From: Actinomycetota bacterium
Lineage (GTDB): Bacteria; Actinomycetota; Actinomycetes; Streptosporangiales; Streptosporangiaceae
Direction: 5' to 3'
Length of the DNA: 19,782 nt
Assembly (NCBI GenBank): GCA_003140115.1
Contig: PLIQ01000106.1
Span: 1 to 19,782 of the forward strand
Part shown: piece by piece, positions 1 to 7,073 of the stretch
Layout: each line of letters starts with the position of its first letter
Numbering within the stretch: position 1 is the first letter of the stretch
Notes under the pieces: generated by a model
Databases searched by the model: none
Told to the model about the DNA's origin: nothing
Seen by the model: the letters and a program-made list of their open reading frames with translations, nothing else
Translations under genes and position numbers: made by a program

Positions 1-1
1 A

Positions 2-1420
2 AACGAGGTCGGCGATGTGGACTACGGCGCCTACACCGGGTTCCCGAACATGCAGGTCACCAGCATGAGCGTGACCAGTCCCACCACGCTGGTGCTGCAC
101 CTGAACAAGGCGTACAACCAGCAGTGGTTCTTGTACAACGAGCTGAGCCAGGTTACGCCGATGCCGGAGGCGTGGGACGTGACCGCGTCGGGGCCGAGCC
201 ACTGCTCGACCACGGTCAGCGACTGCGCGGCGGTGTACAAGTACCTGGACGCCCAGTCGCGGAACCTGAACGGATACGTGTCCTCGCCGCTGTGGAGCGT
301 CGTGGACGGGCCGTGGAAGCTGACCTCGTTCAACGCGTCCGGGTACGTGGCGATGGTGCCGAACAAGTCCTACTCCGGCACGGATAAGCCGCACCTGGCG
401 CAGTTCGAGGAGCTGCCGTTCACCACCGACGCGGCCGAGTACAACGTCATCCGCTCGCCGAGTTCCAGCAGCAAGATCGACGTCGGCTACATCGTGCCGG
501 AAGACCTGCCGGCCAAGCCGGCCGGCGCGGCGGTCGGCGGCAACCCGCTGTCCGGTTACACGCTGGCCCCGTGGAACGACTGGGGCATCAGCTACTACGT
601 GACGAACTTCCAAGACAGCATCGGTGACCATGCCGCCATCTTCAAGCAGCTGTACTTCCGGCAGGTGCTGGCCTACCTGCAGAACGGGCAGTCGGTGGTC
701 CAGGGTCCGCTGAAGGGCTACGGCAGCCTCACGACGGGGCCGGTGGCGAGCAGCCCGAAGACCTCGTGGCTGTCCCCGCAGCAAGGGAGCGAGGCGTTCC
801 CGTACAACCCGGCCAAGGCGAAGAGCCTGCTGACCAGCCACGGCTGGAGCATCGCCCCGGGTGGGACGACCACGTGCAGCAACGCGAGCCTGTGCGGTAC
901 GGGGATCACCGCGGGCAGCACGCTGAGTTTCACGTTCGCCTACGCGACCGGGCAGGCGTGGATCCAGGCGGAGCTGACCCAGCTGCAGTCCAACGCGGCG
1001 ACGCTGGGCATCAAGCTGAACCTCAAGCCCGAGCCGTTCGACACGGTGGTCGGGGCGTCCGCGGGTAACTGCGTGGTGGCCAAGCTGCCGTGCAACTGGG
1101 ACATGGCCGACTGGGGTCTGGGCTGGTCGTTCTACCCGGACGTGCTGCCCACCGGCGAGACGCTGTTCGAATGCGGCGCGATCGCCAACTCCGGCGGGTT
1201 CTGCGACCCGACCAACGACTCGCTGATCAAGCAGACGCTGGCCAGCGCCAACCTGTCCTACATGTACAGCTGGCAGAACTACCTGCAGACGCAGCTGCCG
1301 GTCCAGTGGCAGCCGAACGCGCCCTACCAGTACACCGAGGTCGTGAACAACCTCAAGGGCGTCTACCCGCAGGCGTCGACGCTCATGCTGGACCCGGAGG
1401 ACTGGTACTACGTGAAGTAA
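2..1420 (+). CDS. ABC transporter family 5 solute-binding protein, 5'-truncated by the window edge
   Basis: The reading frame is open from base 2 and ends at TAA 1418-1420, so the gene starts outside the window; the GTG at 17 is internal. About 472 residues are visible. They resemble the C-terminal two thirds of an extracytoplasmic family 5 solute-binding protein (oligopeptide, dipeptide or nickel class): a TTLVLHL segment near residue 30, a LYFRQVLAYLQNG helix near residue 215 (the family's 'R-x-A-l-x-y' region), and a YNPAKAKSLL segment near residue 270 that matches the usual 'yDpekAk-lL' motif. The lipoprotein or membrane anchor must lie upstream and cannot be seen. The order of segments matches the binding domain of the kinase fusion at 2122-4947, so the two may be paralogues. 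The gene upstream could also be a kinase fusion, which this window cannot show. The family is clear; the ligand is unknown. No permease gene follows it. Confidence 0.85.
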   Translation, partial: NEVGDVDYGAYTGFPNMQVTSMSVTSPTTLVLHLNKAYNQQWFLYNELSQVTPMPEAWDVTASGPSHCSTTVSDCAAVYKYLDAQSRNLNGYVSSPLWSVVDGPWKLTSFNASGYVAMVPNKSYSGTDKPHLAQFEELPFTTDAAEYNVIRSPSSSSKIDVGYIVPEDLPAKPAGAAVGGNPLSGYTLAPWNDWGISYYVTNFQDSIGDHAAIFKQLYFRQVLAYLQNGQSVVQGPLKGYGSLTTGPVASSPKTSWLSPQQGSEAFPYNPAKAKSLLTSHGWSIAPGGTTTCSNASLCGTGITAGSTLSFTFAYATGQAWIQAELTQLQSNAATLGIKLNLKPEPFDTVVGASAGNCVVAKLPCNWDMADWGLGWSFYPDVLPTGETLFECGAIANSGGFCDPTNDSLIKQTLASANLSYMYSWQNYLQTQLPVQWQPNAPYQYTEVVNNLKGVYPQASTLMLDPEDWYYVK

Positions 1421-1427
1421 TCACCGC

Positions 1428-1450
1428 CAGGTGACCGGCCTGGTCACCTG
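1428..1450. terminator. Hairpin after the solute-binding protein gene
   Basis: CAGGTGACC (1428-1436) and GGTCACCTG (1442-1450) form a perfect 9-bp stem with a 5-base loop, 7 bases after the stop codon. It lies between convergent genes and could act on either transcript. There is no T-tract, which is common for actinobacterial terminators. Confidence 0.55.
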
Positions 1451-1460
1451 ACGTCCCATC

Positions 1461-1490
1461 CGAACCTGCCGGGTCCGCCCGGCAGGTTCG
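1461..1490. terminator. Strong GC-rich hairpin, probable bidirectional terminator
   Basis: CGAACCTGCCGGG (1461-1473) and CCCGGCAGGTTCG (1478-1490) form a perfect 13-bp stem with a 4-base loop. It lies 10 bases beyond the hairpin at 1428-1450, between the convergent genes ending at 1420 and 1513. There is no T-tract. Position and stem strength favour an intrinsic terminator for both strands. Confidence 0.75.
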
Positions 1491-1512
1491 GACCTGGGAC
1501 GCGCCCCACGGG

Positions 1513-1974
1513 CTACTGGTGCGGGACCTTGCGCATGGCGTAGGCCACATTGATGACGCCGACGATGACCCAGATCAGGGCCATGAGCATCACGGCGGCG
1601 ACGCCCGGGGACCCCTTGAACACGATCGCGGTCACCGCCAGGGCGACCAGCATGGACCCGAGGGCCAGCGCGAAGGTCTGCCGGCCGGACTGGTCGGCCC
1701 GCTCGGCCCGGATCGTGCGCCGTTCGGCCCGGATCATGCGCCTGGCCCGGCGGCGCTGGTGCCTGCACCCCGCGTACCGGTCCAGCTGGGTCAGGACGCG
1801 GCTGTCCACCTCAGCCGTGACCCGGTTTTCGAGCTCGGCCGCGATCCGCTTGTCGATCTCCGCGCCGATCCGTTCCACCAGACCCTCGGCCAGTGCCTGG
1901 TCATAGCCGGTGCCAAGGTCTTGCAGGGCGGCCACCGAGGCGGCGATCTCATCCTGGCTATCGGTGACCATCAT
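1513..1974 (-). CDS. Small two-helix membrane protein of unknown function
   Basis: I do not recognise a named family. From the ATG at 1974 the protein has 153 residues. Residues about 5-68 are charged and probably helical (repeated A-E-x-x-R and E-I-D-K-R patterns, coiled-coil-like). A very basic stretch of Arg and Ala follows, about residues 71-93. Two hydrophobic segments sit near residues 100-119 and 124-145, followed by a short basic tail. It is probably an inner-membrane protein with a long cytoplasmic N-terminal part. The frame extends to a TTG at 1995, but a GGAGGG at 1976-1981 lies inside that extension, just before two consecutive ATGs at 1974 and 1971. I therefore prefer one of these; 1971 gives slightly better spacing. 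It is divergent from the kinase fusion, separated by about 147 bases. Confidence 0.7.
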   Translation of the reverse strand: MMVTDSQDEIAASVAALQDLGTGYDQALAEGLVERIGAEIDKRIAAELENRVTAEVDSRVLTQLDRYAGCRHQRRRARRMIRAERRTIRAERADQSGRQTFALALGSMLVALAVTAIVFKGSPGVAAVMLMALIWVIVGVINVAYAMRKVPHQ

Positions 1975-2094
1975 GCCCTCCGAACGTTCCGTCAACCCTG
2001 CGGCAACGGTACGGACTTCAGGCCGACCAGCGGAATGCGGCTATCACCCGGTAGTGTCCTGGGGTTTTCCCTACCCCGGCTGTGACGTGGCAGG

Positions 2095-2100
2095 TATTGT
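2095..2100 (+). promoter_or_regulatory. Candidate -10 element for the kinase fusion gene
   Basis: TATTGT fits the TAnnnT form of actinobacterial housekeeping -10 boxes and lies 21 bases before the TTG start. A short leader would then carry the AAGGGGGG ribosome binding site (2110-2117). I see no convincing -35 box. Confidence 0.4.
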
Positions 2101-2121
2101 CTGGGGCTGAAGGGGGGCTCG

Positions 2122-4947
2122 TTGGCTCAGGGACCGTTGTTGCCTGGCGATCCTGCGCGGGTTGGCCGCTACCGGCTGACCGGTCGGCTGGGTTCCGGCG
2201 GGATGGGCGTGGTCTACCTGGGTGCCGCGAAGGATGGCGGCCCGGTGGCGGTGAAGGTGCTGCGCCCGGAACTGGCCGAGGACCCCGAGTTCCGGGCCCG
2301 GTTCAGCCGTGAGGTGACCACGCTCATGCGGGTCAAGGGCATGTGCACGGTGCGCGTGATCGAGGCCGACACGCAGGCGCCGAGGCCGTTCCTGATCACC
2401 GAGTACATTGACGGGCCCGCATTGTCGGACTACGTCGACGAGCACGGCCCGCTTGGCGCTGAGATGCTGTACGGCCTGGCCACCGGGCTCGCCGCGGCGC
2501 TGGCCGTGATTCACGCGTCCGGAGTGATACACCGCGACCTCAAGCCGTCCAACGTGCTCCTGACCGCGGCCGGCCCCAAGGTCATCGACTTCGGGATCGC
2601 CCAGGCCGGGGACGCGACCGGCCTGACCAGGACCGGCATGACGGTCGGCTCGATCGGGTTCATGTCCCCCGAGCAGATCATGGGGCAGGCCGTCACCGCG
2701 TCGGACATCTTCTCCTGGGCGGTGACGATCGCCTACGCGGCCAGCGGGGCCCCGCCGTTCGGCACCGGCGTGTCCGCCGCGGTTTTCTACCGGATCATGA
2801 ACACCGAGCCGGACATCGCGGCGGTGCCGGACTCGCTGCGACCCTGGGTCGAGGCCGCCCTGGCCAAGGACCCGCAGAACCGGCCCAGCGCGGATCACCT
2901 GCTGCGCCAGCTGACGAATACCTCCACGCAGCCGATCGGCGGCTACGACGCTCCCACCCAGACGGTCCTGGCCCAGACCTGGCAACCGGCCGCGGCCAGC
3001 GCGCTACCCGGCGCCCCGCTACCGGGCGGCCGGGGCCGCGCGCCGGGATCACAGGGCTCAGCGCCGGCCACGATGGATCACGGCACCCCCCCGGTGCCGC
3101 GGCCGACCCTGCCCGCGCCGCGGCCGGCCGCCCGGCGCCCGGTCCGGGTCTACGCCGCGGTGGCGCTGGCGGTGCTGGTCGCGGTGGTAGGTAGCGTGGT
3201 CGGCCTGCTCGTGTCCGGGCACCCGGCGAAGCCCGGGTCCGCCGCTGGCCGCACCAGCACCGGTACCAGCACCGGCACCAGCGCCGCCCCGCCGAGCACG
3301 GTAGCGGCGTTCAACGGCGGCCTGTCCACCGTGGTCAACCCCTCTGACCACAAGGGCGGGATCCTGAACTTCGACGCGCAGAGCACGCCGGATTCGTTCG
3401 ACCCCGGCAACACCTACCTCCCCTGGGTGATGAACTTCGACCGGCTGTTCGCCATGCCGATGTTCACCTACAAGTCCTGCCCGGGCTCGTGCGGTCTGCA
3501 GCTCGTGCCGGACCTGGCCACGGACATGGGCACGGTCAGCTCGGACGGAATGACCTGGACGTTCCACATCCAGTCCGACGTCAAGTTCGAGAACGGCACG
3601 GTCGTGACCGCCCAGGACGTGAAGTACGCGATCGAGCGCACCTACGACCGGTCGGTGCTGGTCAACGGCCCGACCTACTACCAGGTGCTGCTCACCGACC
3701 CGAACTACCCGGGGCCGTACCAGGACCGGGCCAAGAACCTGATGGGCCTGACCGCGATCGGCACCCCGAACGCGACCACCTTGGTGTTCCACCTGCAGTT
3801 CCCGTTCCCGGACCTGCCCTACGTGCTGGCCTTCCCGAATAGCGCCCCGGTGCTGCCCAGCGCGGATCAGGGCAGCAACTACCAGCTGCATCCGCTGTCC
3901 ACGGGTCCGTACATGTTCAAGAGCTACACGCTGAACAATCGCCTCATCCTGGTGCCGAACCCGGACTGGAACCCGGCCACGGACCCGAACGCCAAGCAGC
4001 TGCCCAGCCAGATCGTCATGACCCTGAACGTGAAGCAGGCCGACATCGACAACGGGCTGCTGGCCGGCGATATCGACGTGGATGCGCAGGGCCAGGGCGT
4101 CGCATCGTCGTCGCAGGCGCGGATCCTGTCCAACCCGGCCGACAAGGCCCACGCGGACAACCCGCTCAACGGGATCGCGCGGTTCACGTACATCAACACT
4201 AAGGTCGCGCCGCTGAACAACGTGCACTGCCGCGAGGCGGTGGAGTACGCGGCGGACAAGGCCGCCATCCAGTCCGCGTGGGGCGGCGCCACGAACGGGC
4301 AGCTCGCGAGCACCGTCATGCCGCCCGTCGTCCTGGGCTACAAGTCGTTCGACCTGTACCACGCGCTGTCCCAGCCGGGCGGCGACCTGGCCGCGGCCAA
4401 GCAGCAGCTCGCGATGTGCGGCCAGCCCAGCGGCTTCAGCACCAACCTGGCCTACCGTGACGACCAACCGCAGGAGACCGCCGCGGCCGCCGCGCTGCAG
4501 GCCGCGCTGGCCCGGGTGGGAATCAAGGTCACCTTGAAGGGGTCCTCGACCGACGACTACTACGCCAGCTCCGCCGGCTCCACCGCGTACGTGAACTCCC
4601 ACGACATCGGCATCGCCGCCGGCGTGTGGCAAGGCGACTGGCCGAACGGCTACGGGTTCTTGGACTCGCTCACCGCCGGGAACGCCATCTCGCCCACTGA
4701 CAACACCAACATCTCAGAGCTCAACGACTCGGTGGTCAATAACCTGTTCGTCCAGTCCGCCACCGCCACCGGCGCGGCCCGGACGTCGATCTGGTCCCAG
4801 ATCGACGAGCAGGTGATGAAGGACGCGGCCATCTTGCCGGGGATCTACCAAAAGACGGTGCTGTACCGGTCGGCGCACCTCACCAACGTCTACGTGCAGG
4901 CCTATTACGGCATGTACAACTACGCCGTACTCGGAGTGAGCTCCTGA
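2122..4947 (+). CDS. Transmembrane Ser/Thr protein kinase fused to an extracytoplasmic family 5 solute-binding domain
   Basis: A 941-residue protein with three parts. Residues about 16-265 are a PknB-type kinase: glycine loop GSGGMG (24-29), ATP lysine K45, helix-C E64, catalytic loop HRDLKPSN (137-144), DFG (156-158) and SPE (182-184). All catalytic residues are present. A Pro/Ala/Arg-rich juxtamembrane linker follows to about 342, then one membrane helix (about 343-366), a Thr/Ser/Gly linker, and from about residue 411 to the end a family 5 solute-binding fold (KGGILNFDAQ start, VKFENGTVVTAQDVKYAIER near 485, GPYMF near 595). The topology implies an outside ligand sensor and an inside kinase, so the role is probably signalling rather than uptake; this is inference. 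The TTG start is supported by AAGGGGGG at 2110-2117. The 3' end overlaps the convergent nuclease gene by 28 bases. The ligand and kinase targets are unknown. Confidence 0.92.
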   Translation: MAQGPLLPGDPARVGRYRLTGRLGSGGMGVVYLGAAKDGGPVAVKVLRPELAEDPEFRARFSREVTTLMRVKGMCTVRVIEADTQAPRPFLITEYIDGPALSDYVDEHGPLGAEMLYGLATGLAAALAVIHASGVIHRDLKPSNVLLTAAGPKVIDFGIAQAGDATGLTRTGMTVGSIGFMSPEQIMGQAVTASDIFSWAVTIAYAASGAPPFGTGVSAAVFYRIMNTEPDIAAVPDSLRPWVEAALAKDPQNRPSADHLLRQLTNTSTQPIGGYDAPTQTVLAQTWQPAAASALPGAPLPGGRGRAPGSQGSAPATMDHGTPPVPRPTLPAPRPAARRPVRVYAAVALAVLVAVVGSVVGLLVSGHPAKPGSAAGRTSTGTSTGTSAAPPSTVAAFNGGLSTVVNPSDHKGGILNFDAQSTPDSFDPGNTYLPWVMNFDRLFAMPMFTYKSCPGSCGLQLVPDLATDMGTVSSDGMTWTFHIQSDVKFENGTVVTAQDVKYAIERTYDRSVLVNGPTYYQVLLTDPNYPGPYQDRAKNLMGLTAIGTPNATTLVFHLQFPFPDLPYVLAFPNSAPVLPSADQGSNYQLHPLSTGPYMFKSYTLNNRLILVPNPDWNPATDPNAKQLPSQIVMTLNVKQADIDNGLLAGDIDVDAQGQGVASSSQARILSNPADKAHADNPLNGIARFTYINTKVAPLNNVHCREAVEYAADKAAIQSAWGGATNGQLASTVMPPVVLGYKSFDLYHALSQPGGDLAAAKQQLAMCGQPSGFSTNLAYRDDQPQETAAAAALQAALARVGIKVTLKGSSTDDYYASSAGSTAYVNSHDIGIAAGVWQGDWPNGYGFLDSLTAGNAISPTDNTNISELNDSVVNNLFVQSATATGAARTSIWSQIDEQVMKDAAILPGIYQKTVLYRSAHLTNVYVQAYYGMYNYAVLGVSS

Positions 4948-5789
4948 TCAGGATCCGCGGCGGCTAGCGGGGGAGGGGTGCCGCCGAACTCCGGGCAGAG
5001 CGCCTTGTGGTTGCACCAGTCGCACAGCTTGCTCGGCCTGGGCCGCCAGTCGCCCGTGGCCCGGGCCCGCTCGATCGCCTGCCACAGCGCGATGACCTTG
5101 CGCTCGGTGGCCAGCAGGTCGGACTCCTCCGGCGCGTATCGCAGCACTTCGCCCTCGGCCAGGTACATGAGCTGCAGCAGCTTCGGTACCTGGCCGCGCA
5201 GCCGCCAGATCACCAGCGCGTAGAACTTCATCTGGAACAGCGCGCTCGCCTCGTAAGCCTCGCGCGGCGCCCGGCCGGTCTTGTAGTCCACGATCCGGAT
5301 CTCGCCGCCGGGCGCCACGTCCAGCCGGTCGATGTAGCCGCGCAGCCGCAGTCCGGAATCGAGCGTGGTCTCCACGTAAGCCTCCCGCTCGGCGGGCTCC
5401 AGCCTGCGGGGGTCCTCGAGGGTGAAGTACGCGTCCAGGATCGCGATGGCGGACCGCAGCCAGGTGGCCCGCTCGGCCTCGTCGGGGAAGAGCGCGGCCA
5501 GATCGGGCTCCTCGGCGGCCAGCCGGTCCCACTCCGGGAGGAGCAGCGCCCGTGCGGCCTCCGGGGTTCGCCCGGCGGCGGGCAGGTCGAACAGGCGCTC
5601 CAGCGCGGCGTGCACCAGCGTCCCGCGCGCCGTGGCCTGCGTCGGCGGCTCGGGCAGTCGGTCGATCACCCGGAACCGGTACAACAGCGGACACGTCATG
5701 AAATCGGCCGCGCGCGACGGCGAGAGCGCGAAGGGGCGTTCCACGGGGGGTTCGGGGGCGTCGCCGTCCCGGACCAAGACTGCTTCCAC
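4920..5789 (-). CDS. RecB-family PD-(D/E)XK nuclease with Cas4/AddB-like four-cysteine cluster
   Basis: From the GTG at 5789 the protein has 289 residues. It shows the RecB-nuclease core: LSPSRAADFMTCPLLYRF (22-39), GTLVHAALERLF (56-67, catalytic-site H60), GYIDRLD (151-157, metal ligand D154), DYKTG (168-172, catalytic D168 and K170) and QMKFYALVIW (186-195). C33 together with C256, C259 and C265 (C-x2-C-x5-C) gives the 4Fe-4S 'staple' pattern known from Cas4 and AddB. It probably acts on single-stranded or end DNA in repair; the exact substrate is unknown. The frame runs open back to 6350, but that part lies opposite the site-2 protease gene and is low-complexity antisense sequence. The GTG at 5789 sits 6 bases after a TACGGT box, fitting a leaderless start. 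Genes like this commonly neighbour proteasome genes in actinomycetes. It overlaps the convergent kinase gene by 28 bases. Confidence 0.85.
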   Translation of the reverse strand: MEAVLVRDGDAPEPPVERPFALSPSRAADFMTCPLLYRFRVIDRLPEPPTQATARGTLVHAALERLFDLPAAGRTPEAARALLLPEWDRLAAEEPDLAALFPDEAERATWLRSAIAILDAYFTLEDPRRLEPAEREAYVETTLDSGLRLRGYIDRLDVAPGGEIRIVDYKTGRAPREAYEASALFQMKFYALVIWRLRGQVPKLLQLMYLAEGEVLRYAPEESDLLATERKVIALWQAIERARATGDWRPRPSKLCDWCNHKALCPEFGGTPPPLAAADPDQELTPSTA

Positions 5790-5795
5790 CCTTGA

Positions 5796-5811
5796 ACCGT
5801 AGGGCACCGTA
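5796..5811 (-). promoter_or_regulatory. Tandem TACGGT boxes, candidate -10 elements for the nuclease gene
   Basis: On the minus strand TACGGT occurs twice with a 10-base offset (5811-5806 and 5801-5796). The proximal copy is 6 bases before the GTG at 5789 and would give an essentially leaderless mRNA. The distal copy would give a leader of about 9 bases. No clear -35 box is seen. Confidence 0.4.
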
Positions 5812-5878
5812 CCGACATTCGGGGGGATCTCCGGCGGCGCGGTCCGCGTGGGTCGTCCCGCCGGGTCAGCACGGCACG

Positions 5879-5884
5879 TAGCAT
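5879..5884 (+). promoter_or_regulatory. Candidate -10 element for leaderless transcription of the site-2 protease gene
   Basis: TAGCAT is followed by exactly 7 bases and then the GTG at 5892. There is no Shine-Dalgarno sequence. This is the spacing expected when transcription begins on the start codon. Confidence 0.5.
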
Positions 5885-5891
5885 CGGTACC

Positions 5892-7034
5892 GTGGCAAGC
5901 ACGACGCCGCAGAAGAAGCACCCGAAGCGCCGCGACGCCGGTCCTGGGATCGTCCTCGCGCGCCCGTTCGGCATCCCGGTGTATATCTCGCCGTACTGGT
6001 TCGTGATCGCCGGGGTCTTCATCGTGATCTACGCCAGGGACCTGGCCTCGACCTTCCACGGGCCGACCAGGTTCGTGATCGCCGCCGCGTTCGTCGTGCT
6101 GCTCTGGCTGTCCGTCCTGGTCCACGAGCTCAGCCATTCGCTGGTGGCGCGCGGATACGGGCTGCCGGTGCGCCGCATCCTGCTGTACCCGCTGGGCGGG
6201 TTCTCCGAGATCGAGCGGGAGCCGCAGACGCCCGGGCGGGAGTTCCTGGTGTCGGCGGCCGGCCCGGCGCTGTCGCTGCTGCTGGCCGCCGTCGGCTACG
6301 GCCTGACCTACGTGACCTCGGCGGGCACCATCGGCGGCACGCTGATCCACCAGCTCATATGGGCCAACCTGGTCGTCGGCGGCTTCAACCTGCTGCCCGG
6401 CCTGCCGCTGGACGGCGGGCGGATGCTACGCGCCGTGATCTGGAAGGTGACCGGACGTCCCGCGACGTCCACCGTCGTCGCCGCCTGGGCCGGGCGCGTG
6501 ATCGGGGTTGGCCTGTTCGCCCTGGTGCTGGCGCCGCCGGTGCAGGCCCGCATCGGCGGCCTGTACACCGTGGTGTGGGTGGCGGTGATCGCCGCCTTCA
6601 TGTGGACCGGCGCGGGCCAGGCCATCAAGGCCACTAGGCTCCGTGAGCGGCTGCCCACGCTGCAGGCCCGCAGGCTGGCCCGCAAGGCGGTGTCGGTCGC
6701 CGCTAACACCCCGCTGGCCGAGGCGATCAGACGCGCGGACGAGAGCCAAGCCCGGGCGGTGGTGGTCGTGGACCACGACGACAAGCCGATCGCGATCCTC
6801 AACGAGACCGCGGTGATGGCCACGCCGCCCCAGCGGCGCCCCTGGATCGAGGCCGGCTCGCTAGCCAGGACGCTCGAGCCGAGCCTGGTCCTGTCGGCCG
6901 ACCTGTCCGGGATGGCCCTGCTGGACGCGATCCGCCAAGCTCCCGCCACCGAGTACCTGCTGGTCGAGCCGTCCGGTCAGGTCTACGGTGTGCTGGCCGC
7001 CCGCGACGTCGACCTCGCCTTCGCCGGCGTCTGA
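5892..7034 (+). CDS. Site-2 protease family (M50) intramembrane metalloprotease with C-terminal CBS domains
   Basis: A 380-residue polytopic membrane protein. Hydrophobic helices lie near 33-50, 61-78, 119-142, 152-168, 195-215 and 222-242. The zinc motif HELSH is at 78-82 in a membrane helix, and the third zinc ligand is D174 within NLLPGLPLDGGR (166-177), the family's NPDG-like motif. Residues about 262-378 form a degenerate CBS-domain pair, which in other M50 proteins can bind nucleotides and tune the protease. Such enzymes cut membrane proteins, often anti-sigma factors, in regulated intramembrane proteolysis; the substrate here is unknown. The GTG at 5892 has no ribosome binding site but has a TAGCAT box 7 bases upstream. 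It is divergent from the nuclease gene and is followed by trmI after 39 bases. Confidence 0.92.
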   Translation: MASTTPQKKHPKRRDAGPGIVLARPFGIPVYISPYWFVIAGVFIVIYARDLASTFHGPTRFVIAAAFVVLLWLSVLVHELSHSLVARGYGLPVRRILLYPLGGFSEIEREPQTPGREFLVSAAGPALSLLLAAVGYGLTYVTSAGTIGGTLIHQLIWANLVVGGFNLLPGLPLDGGRMLRAVIWKVTGRPATSTVVAAWAGRVIGVGLFALVLAPPVQARIGGLYTVVWVAVIAAFMWTGAGQAIKATRLRERLPTLQARRLARKAVSVAANTPLAEAIRRADESQARAVVVVDHDDKPIAILNETAVMATPPQRRPWIEAGSLARTLEPSLVLSADLSGMALLDAIRQAPATEYLLVEPSGQVYGVLAARDVDLAFAGV

Positions 7035-7061
7035 CCCGGCCAAGCTCCTCCCGGCCAAGCT
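7035..7061 (+). repeat. Two direct 12-bp repeats before trmI
   Basis: CCCGGCCAAGCT occurs at 7035-7046 and 7050-7061, a 15-base offset, filling the gap between the protease stop and the trmI -10 box. The region coincides with where a -35 box would be. It may be an operator or simply a local duplication. Confidence 0.6.
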
Positions 7062-7066
7062 ACTGT
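7061..7066 (+). promoter_or_regulatory. Candidate -10 element for leaderless trmI mRNA
   Basis: TACTGT is followed by 7 bases and then the ATG at 7074. There is no Shine-Dalgarno sequence. The spacing is the same as for the site-2 protease gene and the dop leader. Confidence 0.5.
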
Positions 7067-7073
7067 GGGCGCC

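Noticed and set aside
2061..2077. GGGGT/ACCCC inverted repeat upstream of the kinase gene as an operator
   Set aside because: Only 5 bp per arm in GC-rich DNA; expected by chance.
3240..3300. Short Thr/Ser/Gly codon repeats in the kinase fusion as a DNA repeat element
   Set aside because: They are the low-complexity linker after the membrane helix (S-T-G-T repeats), explained by the coding sequence.
3058..4632. 524-codon open frame on the minus strand opposite the kinase fusion
   Set aside because: Repetitive Val/Arg/Gly/His composition, no domain, and it lies fully within the well-supported kinase/binding-protein gene.
5790..6350. N-terminal extension of the nuclease frame to 6350 (476 residues)
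   Set aside because: It lies antisense to the site-2 protease gene, is rich in Arg/Gly/Gln/His low-complexity sequence, and the family starts near the LSPSRAADF motif.
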